Position numbers and translations under genes: made by a program. A DNA stretch of 17,330 nt from the NCBI GenBank assembly GCA_937880805.1, contig CALGRR010000089.1:1-17330 (forward strand), in the 5' to 3' direction. The notes beneath the pieces were generated by a model. That model saw only the letters and a list, made by a program, of their open reading frames with translations. It did not search any database and had not been told where the DNA came from. Source of the stretch: an uncultured Clostridia bacterium (GTDB lineage: Bacteria; Bacillota; Clostridia; Oscillospirales; Acutalibacteraceae). Shown one piece after another: positions 7,346 through 14,820 of the stretch (position 1 is the first letter of the stretch; every line of letters starts with the position of its first letter).

Positions 7346-7847
7346 CCGAATCATTCCTTTCAAGTTCAAGTTTGAGAAGCTTTCTTCCGTATTGCAAACG
7401 CTTTCGGATTGTTACGGGAGAAGTGCCGGTTATCTGTGCAATTTCATTTGCCCGATAACCTTCTATATAATACAAATTAAGAACCGTTTTGTATTTTGCA
7501 GGAAGCTGCATTATCAAAAGAAAAATATCACGGTCTGAATCCTTGATGCCTATCTGACGAAGCTCATCCAGATTTTCTGTTGCGTTTCTGTTGTTGAAAC
7601 GGCTCATATTTTTGCTGATATTGGTTGCAACTTTAATAAGCCACGCTTTTTCGTGGTCTGAATCCCTGAAAAGCGGAGCTTTGGTCATATATTTCAAAAA
7701 AGTTTCCTGCACAGCATCTTCCGCATCCTCTTTGTTGCACAGAATACCGTAGCATATCCGGAAAAGCATCTGACTGTATTTTTCAACCGCATATTCAATA
7801 TGGCGAAGTTCATCGTTATATTGAGCAGTAATTGCACACACAGCCAT
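7335..7847 (-). CDS. ECF-type RNA polymerase sigma factor
   Basis: A 170-aa sigma-70 family protein with only regions 2 and 4, the ECF layout. Region 2 spans roughly residues 20-90 and includes the core-binding and -10 recognition stretch (ILCNKEDAEDAVQETF, then EKAWLIKVATN). Region 4 spans about 105-165 and includes LPAKYKTVLNLYYIEGY and the helix-turn-helix ANEIAQITGTSPVTIRKRL, which reads the -35 element. I chose the ATG at 7847, next to AAGGGTGGG; a TTG four codons upstream (7859) is also possible. The gene overlaps the 59-aa protein, so the two are translationally coupled as sigma and anti-sigma usually are. The cognate stimulus cannot be read from the sequence. Its leader carries a striking inverted repeat (7866-7966). 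Confidence 0.9.
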   Translation of the reverse strand: MAVCAITAQYNDELRHIEYAVEKYSQMLFRICYGILCNKEDAEDAVQETFLKYMTKAPLFRDSDHEKAWLIKVATNISKNMSRFNNRNATENLDELRQIGIKDSDRDIFLLIMQLPAKYKTVLNLYYIEGYRANEIAQITGTSPVTIRKRLQYGRKLLKLELERNDSDED

Positions 7848-7865
7848 CCCACCCTTCAAAATTCC

Positions 7866-7966
7866 AGGTAATGCAAACTAAGGCAGAAACAAACCCGATA
7901 ACAAAATCTTCCCAGGAAAGAAAAAAGATTTTATATAAAACGAATTTGCAAAAATTTGCATTACCT
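7866..7966 (-). repeat. Long-range 12-bp inverted repeat in the sigma factor leader
   Basis: AGGTAATGCAAA at 7866-7877 is perfectly complementary to TTTGCATTACCT at 7955-7966. A second perfect inverted repeat is nested inside it (AAAATCTT at 7903-7910, AAGATTTT at 7925-7932). If transcription starts above 7966, the minus-strand RNA could fold into a long stem that ends about 19 nt before the chosen ATG of the sigma gene. As DNA, the arms could be paired binding sites. The rest of 7860-8057 is AT-rich with no gene and no convincing sigma-A promoter. Confidence 0.6.
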
Positions 7967-8057
7967 TGTAATAATAAAACACCTCAGAATCCCAAAATGT
8001 GATATTTATTTTGTGAACAATTTGTAAACTTATTCCGAGAAAGGTCTTTAAAAGCAG

Positions 8058-8092
8058 AAAAACGGTGTCAAATCCTCTGCGACACCGTTTTT
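8058..8092 (-). terminator. Intrinsic terminator of the metallophosphoesterase/symporter operon
   Basis: A 12-bp stem (8058-8069 with 8081-8092, core ACGGTGTC/GACACCGT) closes an 11-nt loop. On the minus strand the stem ends in TTTTT. It begins 4 bp after the metallophosphoesterase stop codon. The A and T flanks make it symmetric, so it could work in both directions. Confidence 0.88.
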
Positions 8093-8096
8093 TTGA

Positions 8097-9188
8097 TTAT
8101 TTCAACAAGCTGATTATAAACCAAATCAATGCCGCCAATGCGGGAATTGCAAGAATTTTAACCGCACGGTAAAACGCTTCATAAACGTTGGTGGGCATAA
8201 TCTGATAAAAAGCAAAAAGCAGCTTTTCCTTAACCTTTTTGCCAACCAGATTTCTGTATCTCAGGTCATAGGTTTCAAAGGTGCCGTCATCATTGAGGTT
8301 TATCATTCTCACGCCTCTGTCAAGACCGGGACCGTAAACGTGAAAGCCCGCACCCTGAGTGTAGCCGATGTCAACTCCCCTCACCTTTCCGTTAAAGGAA
8401 TTGATATGGTCGTGACCGAAATAAATGCCCGCAACATCGCCTTTTTCGGTCATCGCATCAAACTGACCGCCGTTTGTCATCGGGTCGGCAGGCGATTCCT
8501 TCATAAATCCCGTTGAATTGACCTTGTTTTTATCAAGTATATACCATTTGCCCGCATGATTTCTGAAGCCCTGCACGGCACCCTTTGTGCCCTTTTTAAC
8601 CTCTGTCAAAAGCTCAAGCACCTCGGGCACGGGTATATGCTGAATAACGATTGACGGTATTACCCTGCCGCATTTTTTCTCATAGCTGTCACGGACTTTT
8701 CTGTACCATTCAAGCTGATTTTCGTGAACGTGGTCATAGCCTATTTTAAGGCTTGTGTGGCTGTCGATGCAATAGAGCAAAAACTTTATTTCACCGTCTT
8801 TTGCGATTTCGATAACGTGGTTTGCACAGCCGTCAACTCCCTCTGCACTTTCACCGACAAAGCAGGGTATTGTTTTATATATTTCAAGCTGTTCTTCATT
8901 TGAAACGCCAACCTGCCTGTCGTGGTTACCGAAGCAGATTGTGAAGGGAATTCCCCTTGAATGGGCAGGCTCGGTAAGCTTTGACAAAACCTCTTTCACC
9001 GTGTTTTTATTGCCCTTGAAGCTTGCGATATTCCAGATCTGATCGCCCGAATAAACAACCAGATCCGGGTTTTCTTTTTCTATTGCCGCATTAATCAACG
9101 CAAGGGTATCGGGGCTTACGTTTTTGCCCTCCTGCGTATCGGCAACCTGCATTATTTTAAACTGTTTGTTTTTAAAATTAAGCTGCAT
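8097..9188 (-). CDS. Calcineurin-like metallophosphoesterase with C-terminal membrane anchor
   Basis: A 363-aa metallophosphoesterase. The dimetal site is readable: DTQ (17-19, glutamine where many members have histidine), GDQ (48-50), GNHD (87-90), a later IVIQHIPVPE histidine and the final FGHDHINSF. There is no signal peptide, but the last 20 or so residues form one hydrophobic helix (AIPALAALIWFIISLL), so the enzyme is probably tail-anchored with its catalytic domain in the cytoplasm. The family hydrolyses phosphomono- or diesters; the substrate is unknown. The chosen ATG at 9188 has AAGGCGG seven bases upstream; an in-frame GTG two codons earlier (9194) is the alternative. It follows the GPH sugar symporter gene by 12 bp and is co-transcribed with it, suggesting a phosphorylated metabolite linked to the imported sugar. 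That link is inference from position only. Confidence 0.85.
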   Translation of the reverse strand: MQLNFKNKQFKIMQVADTQEGKNVSPDTLALINAAIEKENPDLVVYSGDQIWNIASFKGNKNTVKEVLSKLTEPAHSRGIPFTICFGNHDRQVGVSNEEQLEIYKTIPCFVGESAEGVDGCANHVIEIAKDGEIKFLLYCIDSHTSLKIGYDHVHENQLEWYRKVRDSYEKKCGRVIPSIVIQHIPVPEVLELLTEVKKGTKGAVQGFRNHAGKWYILDKNKVNSTGFMKESPADPMTNGGQFDAMTEKGDVAGIYFGHDHINSFNGKVRGVDIGYTQGAGFHVYGPGLDRGVRMINLNDDGTFETYDLRYRNLVGKKVKEKLLFAFYQIMPTNVYEAFYRAVKILAIPALAALIWFIISLLK

Positions 9189-9200
9189 TTTCACACCGCC

Positions 9201-10592
9201 TTATTCAGCTTCTTTGGCTCTCTTTTCGGAAATGAAATCGTGAATTTCGTTGCGGAGTTCACCGTAGATTTTAAATCTGGTTCTGAATATAATGAGTGAA
9301 ACAAGAATCAGCACGGGAGGCACGGCAAAGCAGATAATTCCGATTGCGGATTTTGTTGCCTCATTAACTGCTCCGCCGAGAATCTGCTCATTATAATTCA
9401 TAATACCGAGTCCGCCGAAAAGGAAAACAGTCTGAATTGTATATGCCATTTTCTGAAGGAAGCCCTTCATTGAGAAGGTTATGCTTTCATTCCTGCTGCC
9501 CGTTTTATATTCGCCGTAGTCAACAATATCGGCAAGGAAAATAGTCTGTGCAACAAACATTGAGCCGATACCGATGCTTGCGATTGTGTAGCTCAGATCA
9601 AGTGCAATATTTATTCGCAGAACGGGTCCGAAAATAAACATAAGAATATAGCCGACCATTGCGATTGAGAGCGAAATCTGATAGATTGCACGGTTTGTGA
9701 ATTTCTTGCTTAAAATAGGAATTACAAAAAGTCCGAGTGCCGAGCCTACCGCACCTATGGTTGAGAAAAGGCTCTGTGCCGTTGGTTCGCCGAGAACATC
9801 GTTGAAATAATAAACCGCTGTTCCGCTTGTGAGATACCAGCCTGCATTTGAAATCATTGCAAAAATCATAAACACAACAAGCTGATCGTTGCCCGCAATA
9901 ACCTTGAACACCTGCTTGAAGCTGAATTTTTCTTTATTGTAAACAACATTTCTTTCTTTTGTTGAAAGAACGCAGATTACTGCGAAAAACACAAGTGCAA
10001 TGCCGCAGATAATTGCCCATTTTGAAAAGCCCGATGCACTGTAGCCTTTATCGGTGGTTGTCATTCCGTCGGAAAGTATGGGAAGAACAAGCGGAGTGAT
10101 GATGCTTATAAGACCCTGTCCGATACCGCTGAAGGTTCTTGCAACGGTTGCAACAAGGTTTCTGTCCTTGGGGTCGTTTGTGAAGCTCGGAACCATTGAC
10201 CAATAAGGAATATCAGCCATTGTGTTTGTCATACCCCAGAGAACATACATAACCGCTATGTAAATATAAAGCTTTGTGCCACTCATTCCGAAGGAGGTGA
10301 ACAAAAGCGAAAGCACTATGGCATTGGAGAGTGCACCTATAATAATCCAGGGTCTGTATTTGCCCATTTTGGTTTTGGTGTTATCAACAATCGTGCCCAT
10401 CATAGGGTCGTTGATGCCGTCCCATATTCTTGCAAGCGGAGTGAGCAAAAGCAGAAAGCCTTCGGTAAGCCCGAGAACACTTGAAAGATAATACGAAAGA
10501 TATGAATAAAACATACCGTATGAGAGGTCAAGACCAATCGCACCCACGCCGTAGCCGATTTTTTCACGCCAAGTGGTTTTGTAATCGCTCAT
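9201..10592 (-). CDS. GPH family sugar:cation symporter (MelB/XynP-like)
   Basis: A 463-aa transporter with about twelve membrane helices, typical length for the glycoside-pentoside-hexuronide:cation symporter family. The N-terminus carries the family signature well: WREKIGYGVGAIGLDL, then RIWDGINDPMMGTIVDNTKT followed by GKYRPWI, including the acidic residues that in MelB bind cation and sugar. VDYGEYKTGSRNESITFS near residue 370 is the second-half GPH motif. It should import a glycoside or sugar with Na+ or H+ across the cytoplasmic membrane; the substrate is not predictable here. The ATG at 10592 has AAGGAGA seven bases upstream, and a promoter with TATAAT lies at 10624-10653. It is followed 12 bp later by a metallophosphoesterase gene rather than the glycosidase often found beside such symporters. 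Confidence 0.92.
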   Translation of the reverse strand: MSDYKTTWREKIGYGVGAIGLDLSYGMFYSYLSYYLSSVLGLTEGFLLLLTPLARIWDGINDPMMGTIVDNTKTKMGKYRPWIIIGALSNAIVLSLLFTSFGMSGTKLYIYIAVMYVLWGMTNTMADIPYWSMVPSFTNDPKDRNLVATVARTFSGIGQGLISIITPLVLPILSDGMTTTDKGYSASGFSKWAIICGIALVFFAVICVLSTKERNVVYNKEKFSFKQVFKVIAGNDQLVVFMIFAMISNAGWYLTSGTAVYYFNDVLGEPTAQSLFSTIGAVGSALGLFVIPILSKKFTNRAIYQISLSIAMVGYILMFIFGPVLRINIALDLSYTIASIGIGSMFVAQTIFLADIVDYGEYKTGSRNESITFSMKGFLQKMAYTIQTVFLFGGLGIMNYNEQILGGAVNEATKSAIGIICFAVPPVLILVSLIIFRTRFKIYGELRNEIHDFISEKRAKEAE

Positions 10593-10623
10593 ATTACATT
10601 CTCCTTTTTATAACTTGTGGTTT

Positions 10624-10653
10624 ATTATATCATAGATAAAGATAAAAAGTAAA
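10624..10653 (-). promoter_or_regulatory. Promoter of the GPH symporter-phosphoesterase operon
   Basis: On the minus strand a perfect TATAAT (10629-10624) is preceded at 18 nt by TTTACT (10653-10648). The start codon of the symporter gene is 31 bp below the -10. It lies directly after the hydF hairpin, so the two operons are tightly abutted. Confidence 0.65.
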
Positions 10654-10669
10654 GGTTTTTACCATATCA

Positions 10670-10700
10670 GAAAGCGGCAGAGAAAAACTCCGCCGCTTTC
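10670..10700 (-). terminator. Hairpin terminator candidate after hydF
   Basis: The stem is GAAAGCGGC (10670-10678) with GCCGCTTTC (10692-10700), with an inner GAG/CTC extension. It begins 6 bp after the hydF stop. On the minus strand it is followed by TGATATGG rather than a U-run, so termination may be inefficient or factor-assisted. Confidence 0.6.
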
Positions 10701-10706
10701 ACATTA

Positions 10707-11912
10707 TCAATCGGTTAATTTCAATATCTCGGGAAACGGGCTCAGACTGCGTTTGAGTATACCGTGCATCTGTGCAATAGCCGTGCCGTAATTTGTCATA
10801 GGCACCCCGCAATCTGTGCTGTGACGCATTCTGTATTGCATTTCACGCTCATTGAGCATACAGCCGCCGCAATGAACAACAAGAGCATATTTTGAAACAT
10901 CCTCCGGAAACTCGGTGCCCGAAGTAAATTCAAAATTCAGCTTTTTGCCCGTATAATTACTTATCCACGAAGGCATCTTTACCGTTCCTATATCGTTGCA
11001 CTGTCTGTGGTGAGTGCAGCCCTCTGAAATCAGCACGGTGTCGCCGTCTTTGAGCTTATCAAGCTGTGCCGCACCCCTTACCGCATTTTCAAGATTGCCT
11101 TTATAACGGGCAAAAAGAATTGAAAATGAGGTGAGCAGAATATCCTCGGGGGTATCCTTTGAAACCCTGCCGAATGCCTGCGAATCCGTTATAACAAGCT
11201 TCGGTTTTTCAGCAAGCATCGCAAGCGTCTGCACAAGCTCGGTATCTCTGCAAACAACGGAGGTTGCACCCGCCTCGATTATATCCCTTATTGTCTGCTG
11301 CTGGGGAAGAATAAGTCTGCCTTTGGGTGCGGATTCATCAATCGGCACAACAAGCACAACGCAGTCGCCTTCGCAGAGCAAATCGGCAACTATTTTTTTG
11401 CCGTTTTCGTTTTTCTTCGTAAGCGTTGCAAGCATATCTTTAAGCTCATTGATATTTGTTCCGTTTTCAGCACTTACATATATTGATTTTTCGGTTTTCT
11501 CGGGAATTTCTCCGAGCAAATCCGCCTTGCTGTAAGCAATGATATACGGAATTTTTTTGTCTTCAAAAAGCTTTATAAGTTCATTTTCGGAATTATGAAG
11601 CTCATTTTTCGTGCTGTCAGAAACAAGAACTGCAATATCGGCATAATTGAGCACCTGGCGGGCTTTTTTAACCCTCATTTCGCCCAGTGTTCCTTCATCA
11701 TCAATACCGGGTGTATCAATAATAACAACGGGACCCAGAGGCAAAAGCTCCATTGCCTTTTTCACGGGGTCTGTGGTTGTTCCCTTAACATCGGAAACAA
11801 CTGCAAGCTCCTGCCCCGTAACAGCATTTACAAGGCTTGATTTGCCTGCATTGCGAAGCCCGAAAAATCCTATGTGTATTCTGTCTGCCGAAGCGGTATT
11901 GTTAAGGCTCAT
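10707..11912 (-). CDS. hydF: [FeFe]-hydrogenase maturation GTPase HydF
   Basis: A 401-aa protein in which HydF acts as the scaffold and GTPase that receives the diiron precursor built by HydE and HydG and delivers it to apo-hydrogenase. The GTPase domain shows the P-loop GLRNAGKS (18-25), a GTTTDP switch, DTPGID (66-71) and SKAD in place of NKxD. The C-terminal cluster domain carries CTHH and, about 45 residues later, HCGGC, the CxH...HCxxC ligand pattern of the HydF [4Fe-4S] cluster. The start is the ATG at 11912, with GAGGA seven bases upstream. An in-frame extension to 11966 would run into the hydG coding sequence and lacks a better site. It starts 10 bp after the hydG stop and is the last gene of the operon. 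Confidence 0.96.
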   Translation of the reverse strand: MSLNNTASADRIHIGFFGLRNAGKSSLVNAVTGQELAVVSDVKGTTTDPVKKAMELLPLGPVVIIDTPGIDDEGTLGEMRVKKARQVLNYADIAVLVSDSTKNELHNSENELIKLFEDKKIPYIIAYSKADLLGEIPEKTEKSIYVSAENGTNINELKDMLATLTKKNENGKKIVADLLCEGDCVVLVVPIDESAPKGRLILPQQQTIRDIIEAGATSVVCRDTELVQTLAMLAEKPKLVITDSQAFGRVSKDTPEDILLTSFSILFARYKGNLENAVRGAAQLDKLKDGDTVLISEGCTHHRQCNDIGTVKMPSWISNYTGKKLNFEFTSGTEFPEDVSKYALVVHCGGCMLNEREMQYRMRHSTDCGVPMTNYGTAIAQMHGILKRSLSPFPEILKLTD

Positions 11913-11922
11913 ATTTGTATCC

Positions 11923-13371
11923 TCAAAATCTGAAATCTCTTCTGTTGGAATTCTTAATATCTTCAATATTCTGCTTTGCTATTGCACGGACCTTTTCGCC
12001 GGGAATCTTCTTAAGCTCTTTTTCAATAAGCTCATAGCCGATTTTCTTTGTTTCTTCGGTAGCGTAGTCAACAAGGAATTCGGTAAGAGTCATAAGAGCG
12101 TTGGGGTGGCAGCAGTTAAGAATCTGTCCGTTTTTGCAAAGGCTCATAAATCTGTCGCCCGTTCTGCCTTCTCTGTAGCAGGCGGTGCAGAATGAAGGAA
12201 TATGTCCGTTTTCCATAAGCCAACGAACAACCTCATCAAGTGTTCTCTGGTCGGAAACATCAAACTGCTCTGTATCATGCGGGCGGTCATTTTCGGTGTA
12301 TCCGCCAACAGAGGTTCTTGAAGCACCGCTTATCTGCGAAATGCCCATATTGAGCACCTTTCCCCTCACCTCTTCGGATTCTCTTGTTGAGATAATCATA
12401 CCCGTATAAGGAACGGCAAGGCGGATGCAGGCAATAATCTTTTCAAACATTTCATCGGAAATTGAGTTATCAAACACAGAGGGGTCAATATCCGATGCTT
12501 TCTTAACACGGGGAACGCTGATTGTGTGGGGACCAACTCCGTGAACTGCTTCAAGATGCTCTGCGTGCATAATAAGACCCGCAAATTCATATTCATAAAG
12601 CTCAAGGCCGAAAAGAACACCAAGACCAACATCGTCTATTCCGCCCTCCATAGCTCTGTCCATAGCTTCGGTGTGGTAATCATAATCGTGCTTGGGTCCT
12701 GTGGGATGAAGCTCAAGATAGCTCTTTTTGTGATAGGTTTCCTGGAAAAGAATATATGTTCCGATTCCCGCATCCTTAAGCTTTCTGTAGTTTTCAACCG
12801 TTGTTGCGGCAATATTTACATTAACTCTTCTGATTGCGCCGTTTTTATGGTTAACGCTGTATATGGTTTTGATGCATTCGAGAATATATTCGATGGGGTT
12901 GTTTACGGGGTCCTCACCGGCTTCGATTGCAAGACGCTTGTGACCCATATCCTGAAGAGCAATAACCTCATTGCGAACCTCTTCCTGAGTAAGCTTCTTT
13001 CTGGGAATGGTTTTATTCTTCATATGATAGGGGCAGTAAACGCAGCCGTTTACGCAGTAGTTTGAAAGATAAAGAGGAGCAAACATTACAATGCGGTTGC
13101 CGTAAAAAGCAAGCTTGATTTCTTCTGCGATTTTATAAATCTGCTCAACCTTTTCGGGAATATCGCAGGCAAGAAGCACCGATGCCTCACGGTGAGTAAG
13201 ACCCTTGCAGGTTGTGCCGTTGCCGCTTCTTACGGGTCTTGCTTTTTCGAGAATTTCATCAATAAGCTCAACATTGTTTTTATTTGCCTCTGCGTATGCA
13301 ATGGTATCAAGAATCTCCTGATCATTAATGAACTCTTCTGCTTTGAGTGATTTGGGATTATAAATTGCCAT
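11923..13371 (-). CDS. hydG: [FeFe]-hydrogenase maturation radical SAM tyrosine lyase HydG
   Basis: A 482-aa radical SAM enzyme. HydG cleaves tyrosine to p-cresol and dehydroglycine and produces the CO and CN ligands of the hydrogenase H-cluster. The radical SAM cluster motif is CVNGCVYC (C106, C110, C113; CX3CX2C, the form typical of HydG, HydE and ThiH-like enzymes). The C-terminal auxiliary cluster motif CX2CX22C is exact: it starts at CTAC and ends at the second cysteine of NCC. Length fits the family (about 470). The ATG at 13371 follows AAAGGAAG. It sits 18 bp after hydE and 10 bp before hydF in one operon. No hydrogenase structural gene is in the window, so the enzyme being matured lies elsewhere. 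Confidence 0.97.
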   Translation of the reverse strand: MAIYNPKSLKAEEFINDQEILDTIAYAEANKNNVELIDEILEKARPVRSGNGTTCKGLTHREASVLLACDIPEKVEQIYKIAEEIKLAFYGNRIVMFAPLYLSNYCVNGCVYCPYHMKNKTIPRKKLTQEEVRNEVIALQDMGHKRLAIEAGEDPVNNPIEYILECIKTIYSVNHKNGAIRRVNVNIAATTVENYRKLKDAGIGTYILFQETYHKKSYLELHPTGPKHDYDYHTEAMDRAMEGGIDDVGLGVLFGLELYEYEFAGLIMHAEHLEAVHGVGPHTISVPRVKKASDIDPSVFDNSISDEMFEKIIACIRLAVPYTGMIISTRESEEVRGKVLNMGISQISGASRTSVGGYTENDRPHDTEQFDVSDQRTLDEVVRWLMENGHIPSFCTACYREGRTGDRFMSLCKNGQILNCCHPNALMTLTEFLVDYATEETKKIGYELIEKELKKIPGEKVRAIAKQNIEDIKNSNRRDFRF

Positions 13372-13389
13372 ATATATCTTCCTTTCAGA

Positions 13390-14436
13390 TTATTTAATTA
13401 TATCGCCTCGCTCCGTAACAATACGGTAGCCGATTTTTTCCATTGAGTTTGAAAGATTTTTTATTTCCTGTGCGGATTCATTGCCGCTTGAAAGCTTGTT
13501 ATTATACAGCTCATATTTTTTTCTTTCGGATAAAGGCGAAAGATTAGGCATAATAACATTTGCTCCCGCAAGTATTCCTTTTTCTCTGCCGCCTTTTTCG
13601 AGCGAACCGAGTGCCGTTGTGGCGGGCAGAAGAATGTTGGGTTTTATCAGCCTTATGATTGATAAGAGATAACAAGTTAAATCCACACTTCCCGCAGGCA
13701 TATTGCGGAAGGGCGTTGCCGAATGCGGAATAAACGGCCCTATACCGCACATATCGGGCTGAAACTCTTCAATAAATTTCAAATCCTTTGCAAGGCATTC
13801 AACAGTTTGATAAGGTGAACCCACCATAAATCCGCAGCCCGTCTGAAATCCGATTTCACGAAGATTGTGCAGACATTCCATACGGTTATCAAAGGATAAA
13901 TCCTGCGGATGAAGCTTGCCGTAGTGTTCTTTATCCGCCGTTTCGTGGCGCAGAAGGTATCTGTCCGCACCTGCATCAAAGAGCCGCTGATAGCTTTCTT
14001 TGCTGCGTTCGCCGAGCGAAAGCGTAACGGCACAGTCGGGATAACGCCTCTTGATTTCTGAAATTATTCCGCAAAGCACCTCGTCGCTGTAAAACGGGTC
14101 CTCCCCGCCCTGCATAACAAAGGTGCGGAAACCGAGTGAGTAACCTTCATCGCAGCAGCCTAAAATTTGCTCTGAGCTTAATCTGTATCGTTCACACGAA
14201 GAATTTGAACGGCGTATTCCGCAGTATATGCAGTCGTTTTTGCAGATATTGCTTATTTCAACAAGCCCTCTGATAAAAATCTTGTTGCCGTATATTTCCC
14301 TGCGTGCCGAAACAGCCTTTGAGGCAAGCATCTCCGCAGATTCCCTGCTGTAATTCTCAATAAGAAATGCGTATTCCTCAACAGTCAGCGAATGAAAATT
14401 ATCAAGTTTTTCAACAAGTTCAAAAATCTTATTCAT
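13390..14436 (-). CDS. hydE: [FeFe]-hydrogenase maturation radical SAM protein HydE
   Basis: A 348-aa radical SAM protein of the HydE/biotin synthase fold, normal length for the family. The cluster motif is CKNDCIYC (C65, C69, C72; CX3CX2C), followed by MQGGEDPFY and GFMVGSPYQT, typical of HydE. In the current model HydE processes a cysteine-bound iron-carbonyl-cyanide complex from HydG on the way to the diiron subcluster. The start codon overlaps the end of the upstream regulator gene by 8 bp (ATGAATAA), with only a weak ribosome site, so translation is probably coupled. HydG follows 18 bp downstream. Confidence 0.95.
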   Translation of the reverse strand: MNKIFELVEKLDNFHSLTVEEYAFLIENYSRESAEMLASKAVSARREIYGNKIFIRGLVEISNICKNDCIYCGIRRSNSSCERYRLSSEQILGCCDEGYSLGFRTFVMQGGEDPFYSDEVLCGIISEIKRRYPDCAVTLSLGERSKESYQRLFDAGADRYLLRHETADKEHYGKLHPQDLSFDNRMECLHNLREIGFQTGCGFMVGSPYQTVECLAKDLKFIEEFQPDMCGIGPFIPHSATPFRNMPAGSVDLTCYLLSIIRLIKPNILLPATTALGSLEKGGREKGILAGANVIMPNLSPLSERKKYELYNNKLSSGNESAQEIKNLSNSMEKIGYRIVTERGDIIK

Positions 14437-14686
14437 TGCTTATCACGTTTGAATATGCTGTTTTAACGCCTATTCCGTCAATCTTTCCGATTTTTCCCGA
14501 AAGAGCAGAAATAATATCCTGAGGAGCATCAACAGCAACGCTGATTATGTTTATGCTTTTCTTGGGATACGGTATACCCATTCTGCCTATAATGTAATCT
14601 CCGTATGCGTGAAGAACGGAATTCAGTTCCTCTGTTGATTCTTTGTTTTCAACGATAATGCCCATAACGGCAACTCTTGTTTCCAT
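14429..14686 (-). CDS. TM1266-type [FeFe]-hydrogenase system regulator (ACT/NikR-C-like)
   Basis: An 85-aa protein starting METRVAVMGIIVENKES, with the ferredoxin-like beta-alpha-beta pattern of the TM1266 family (putative iron-only hydrogenase system regulator). That family resembles the ligand-binding domain of NikR and ACT regulators, has no DNA-binding domain, and is typically found next to hyd maturation genes. SVAVDAPQDIISALSGKIG is the second half-motif. The ATG at 14686 has CGGAGG five bases upstream. A longer in-frame reading up to 14740 would pass through the terminator hairpin and is not credible. It is the first gene of the operon and its stop overlaps the hydE start. Its molecular role has not been established as far as I know. 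Confidence 0.85.
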   Translation of the reverse strand: METRVAVMGIIVENKESTEELNSVLHAYGDYIIGRMGIPYPKKSINIISVAVDAPQDIISALSGKIGKIDGIGVKTAYSNVISNE

Positions 14687-14700
14687 AAAAACCTCCGGAA

Positions 14701-14784
14701 TAAAAAATACCGCACCTGCAAAAAAGGTGCGGCAATACAATAGCTGAAATCAAAAACTAATTCTGTTGTATTTTCGGCACCTTT
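14701..14784 (-). promoter_or_regulatory. Putative conditional terminator (attenuator/riboswitch-like leader) of the hyd operon
   Basis: Read on the minus strand, an 8-bp GC-rich hairpin (CCGCACCT at 14732-14725, AGGTGCGG at 14717-14710, 7-nt loop) is followed by TATTTTTTA. This is a textbook intrinsic terminator, yet it lies between the operon promoter and its first start codon. Upstream in the same leader, AAAGGTGC (14784-14777) can pair perfectly over 8 bp with GCACCTTT (14730-14723), which overlaps the 5' arm and loop of the terminator; this would be an antiterminator. Two further helices, CTGAAA/TTTCAG (14787-14782, 14749-14744) and AATACAA/TTGTATT (14772-14766, 14740-14734), are possible and cross each other. 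The consensus does not match a riboswitch or T-box I recognise. Confidence 0.62.
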
Positions 14785-14820
14785 CAGTCGGATAATAAAT
14801 CTTTGTGTCAGGTTATAATT

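Noticed and set aside
11913..11966. An N-terminal extension of HydF overlapping the end of hydG.
   Set aside because: The ATG at 11912 has an ideal GAGGA site and gives the normal HydF length; the extension duplicates hydG coding sequence in another frame.
14429..14740. A longer version of the TM1266-like protein with 18 extra N-terminal residues.
   Set aside because: The extension would translate the terminator hairpin and the ribosome site. The ATG at 14686 has CGGAGG at the right distance.
14701..14820. A T-box, SAM, cobalamin or thiamine riboswitch as the identity of the hyd leader.
   Set aside because: None of the conserved cores I know (for example the T-box AGGGTGGNACCGCG or the SAM-I core) is present, so only an unclassified attenuator is proposed.
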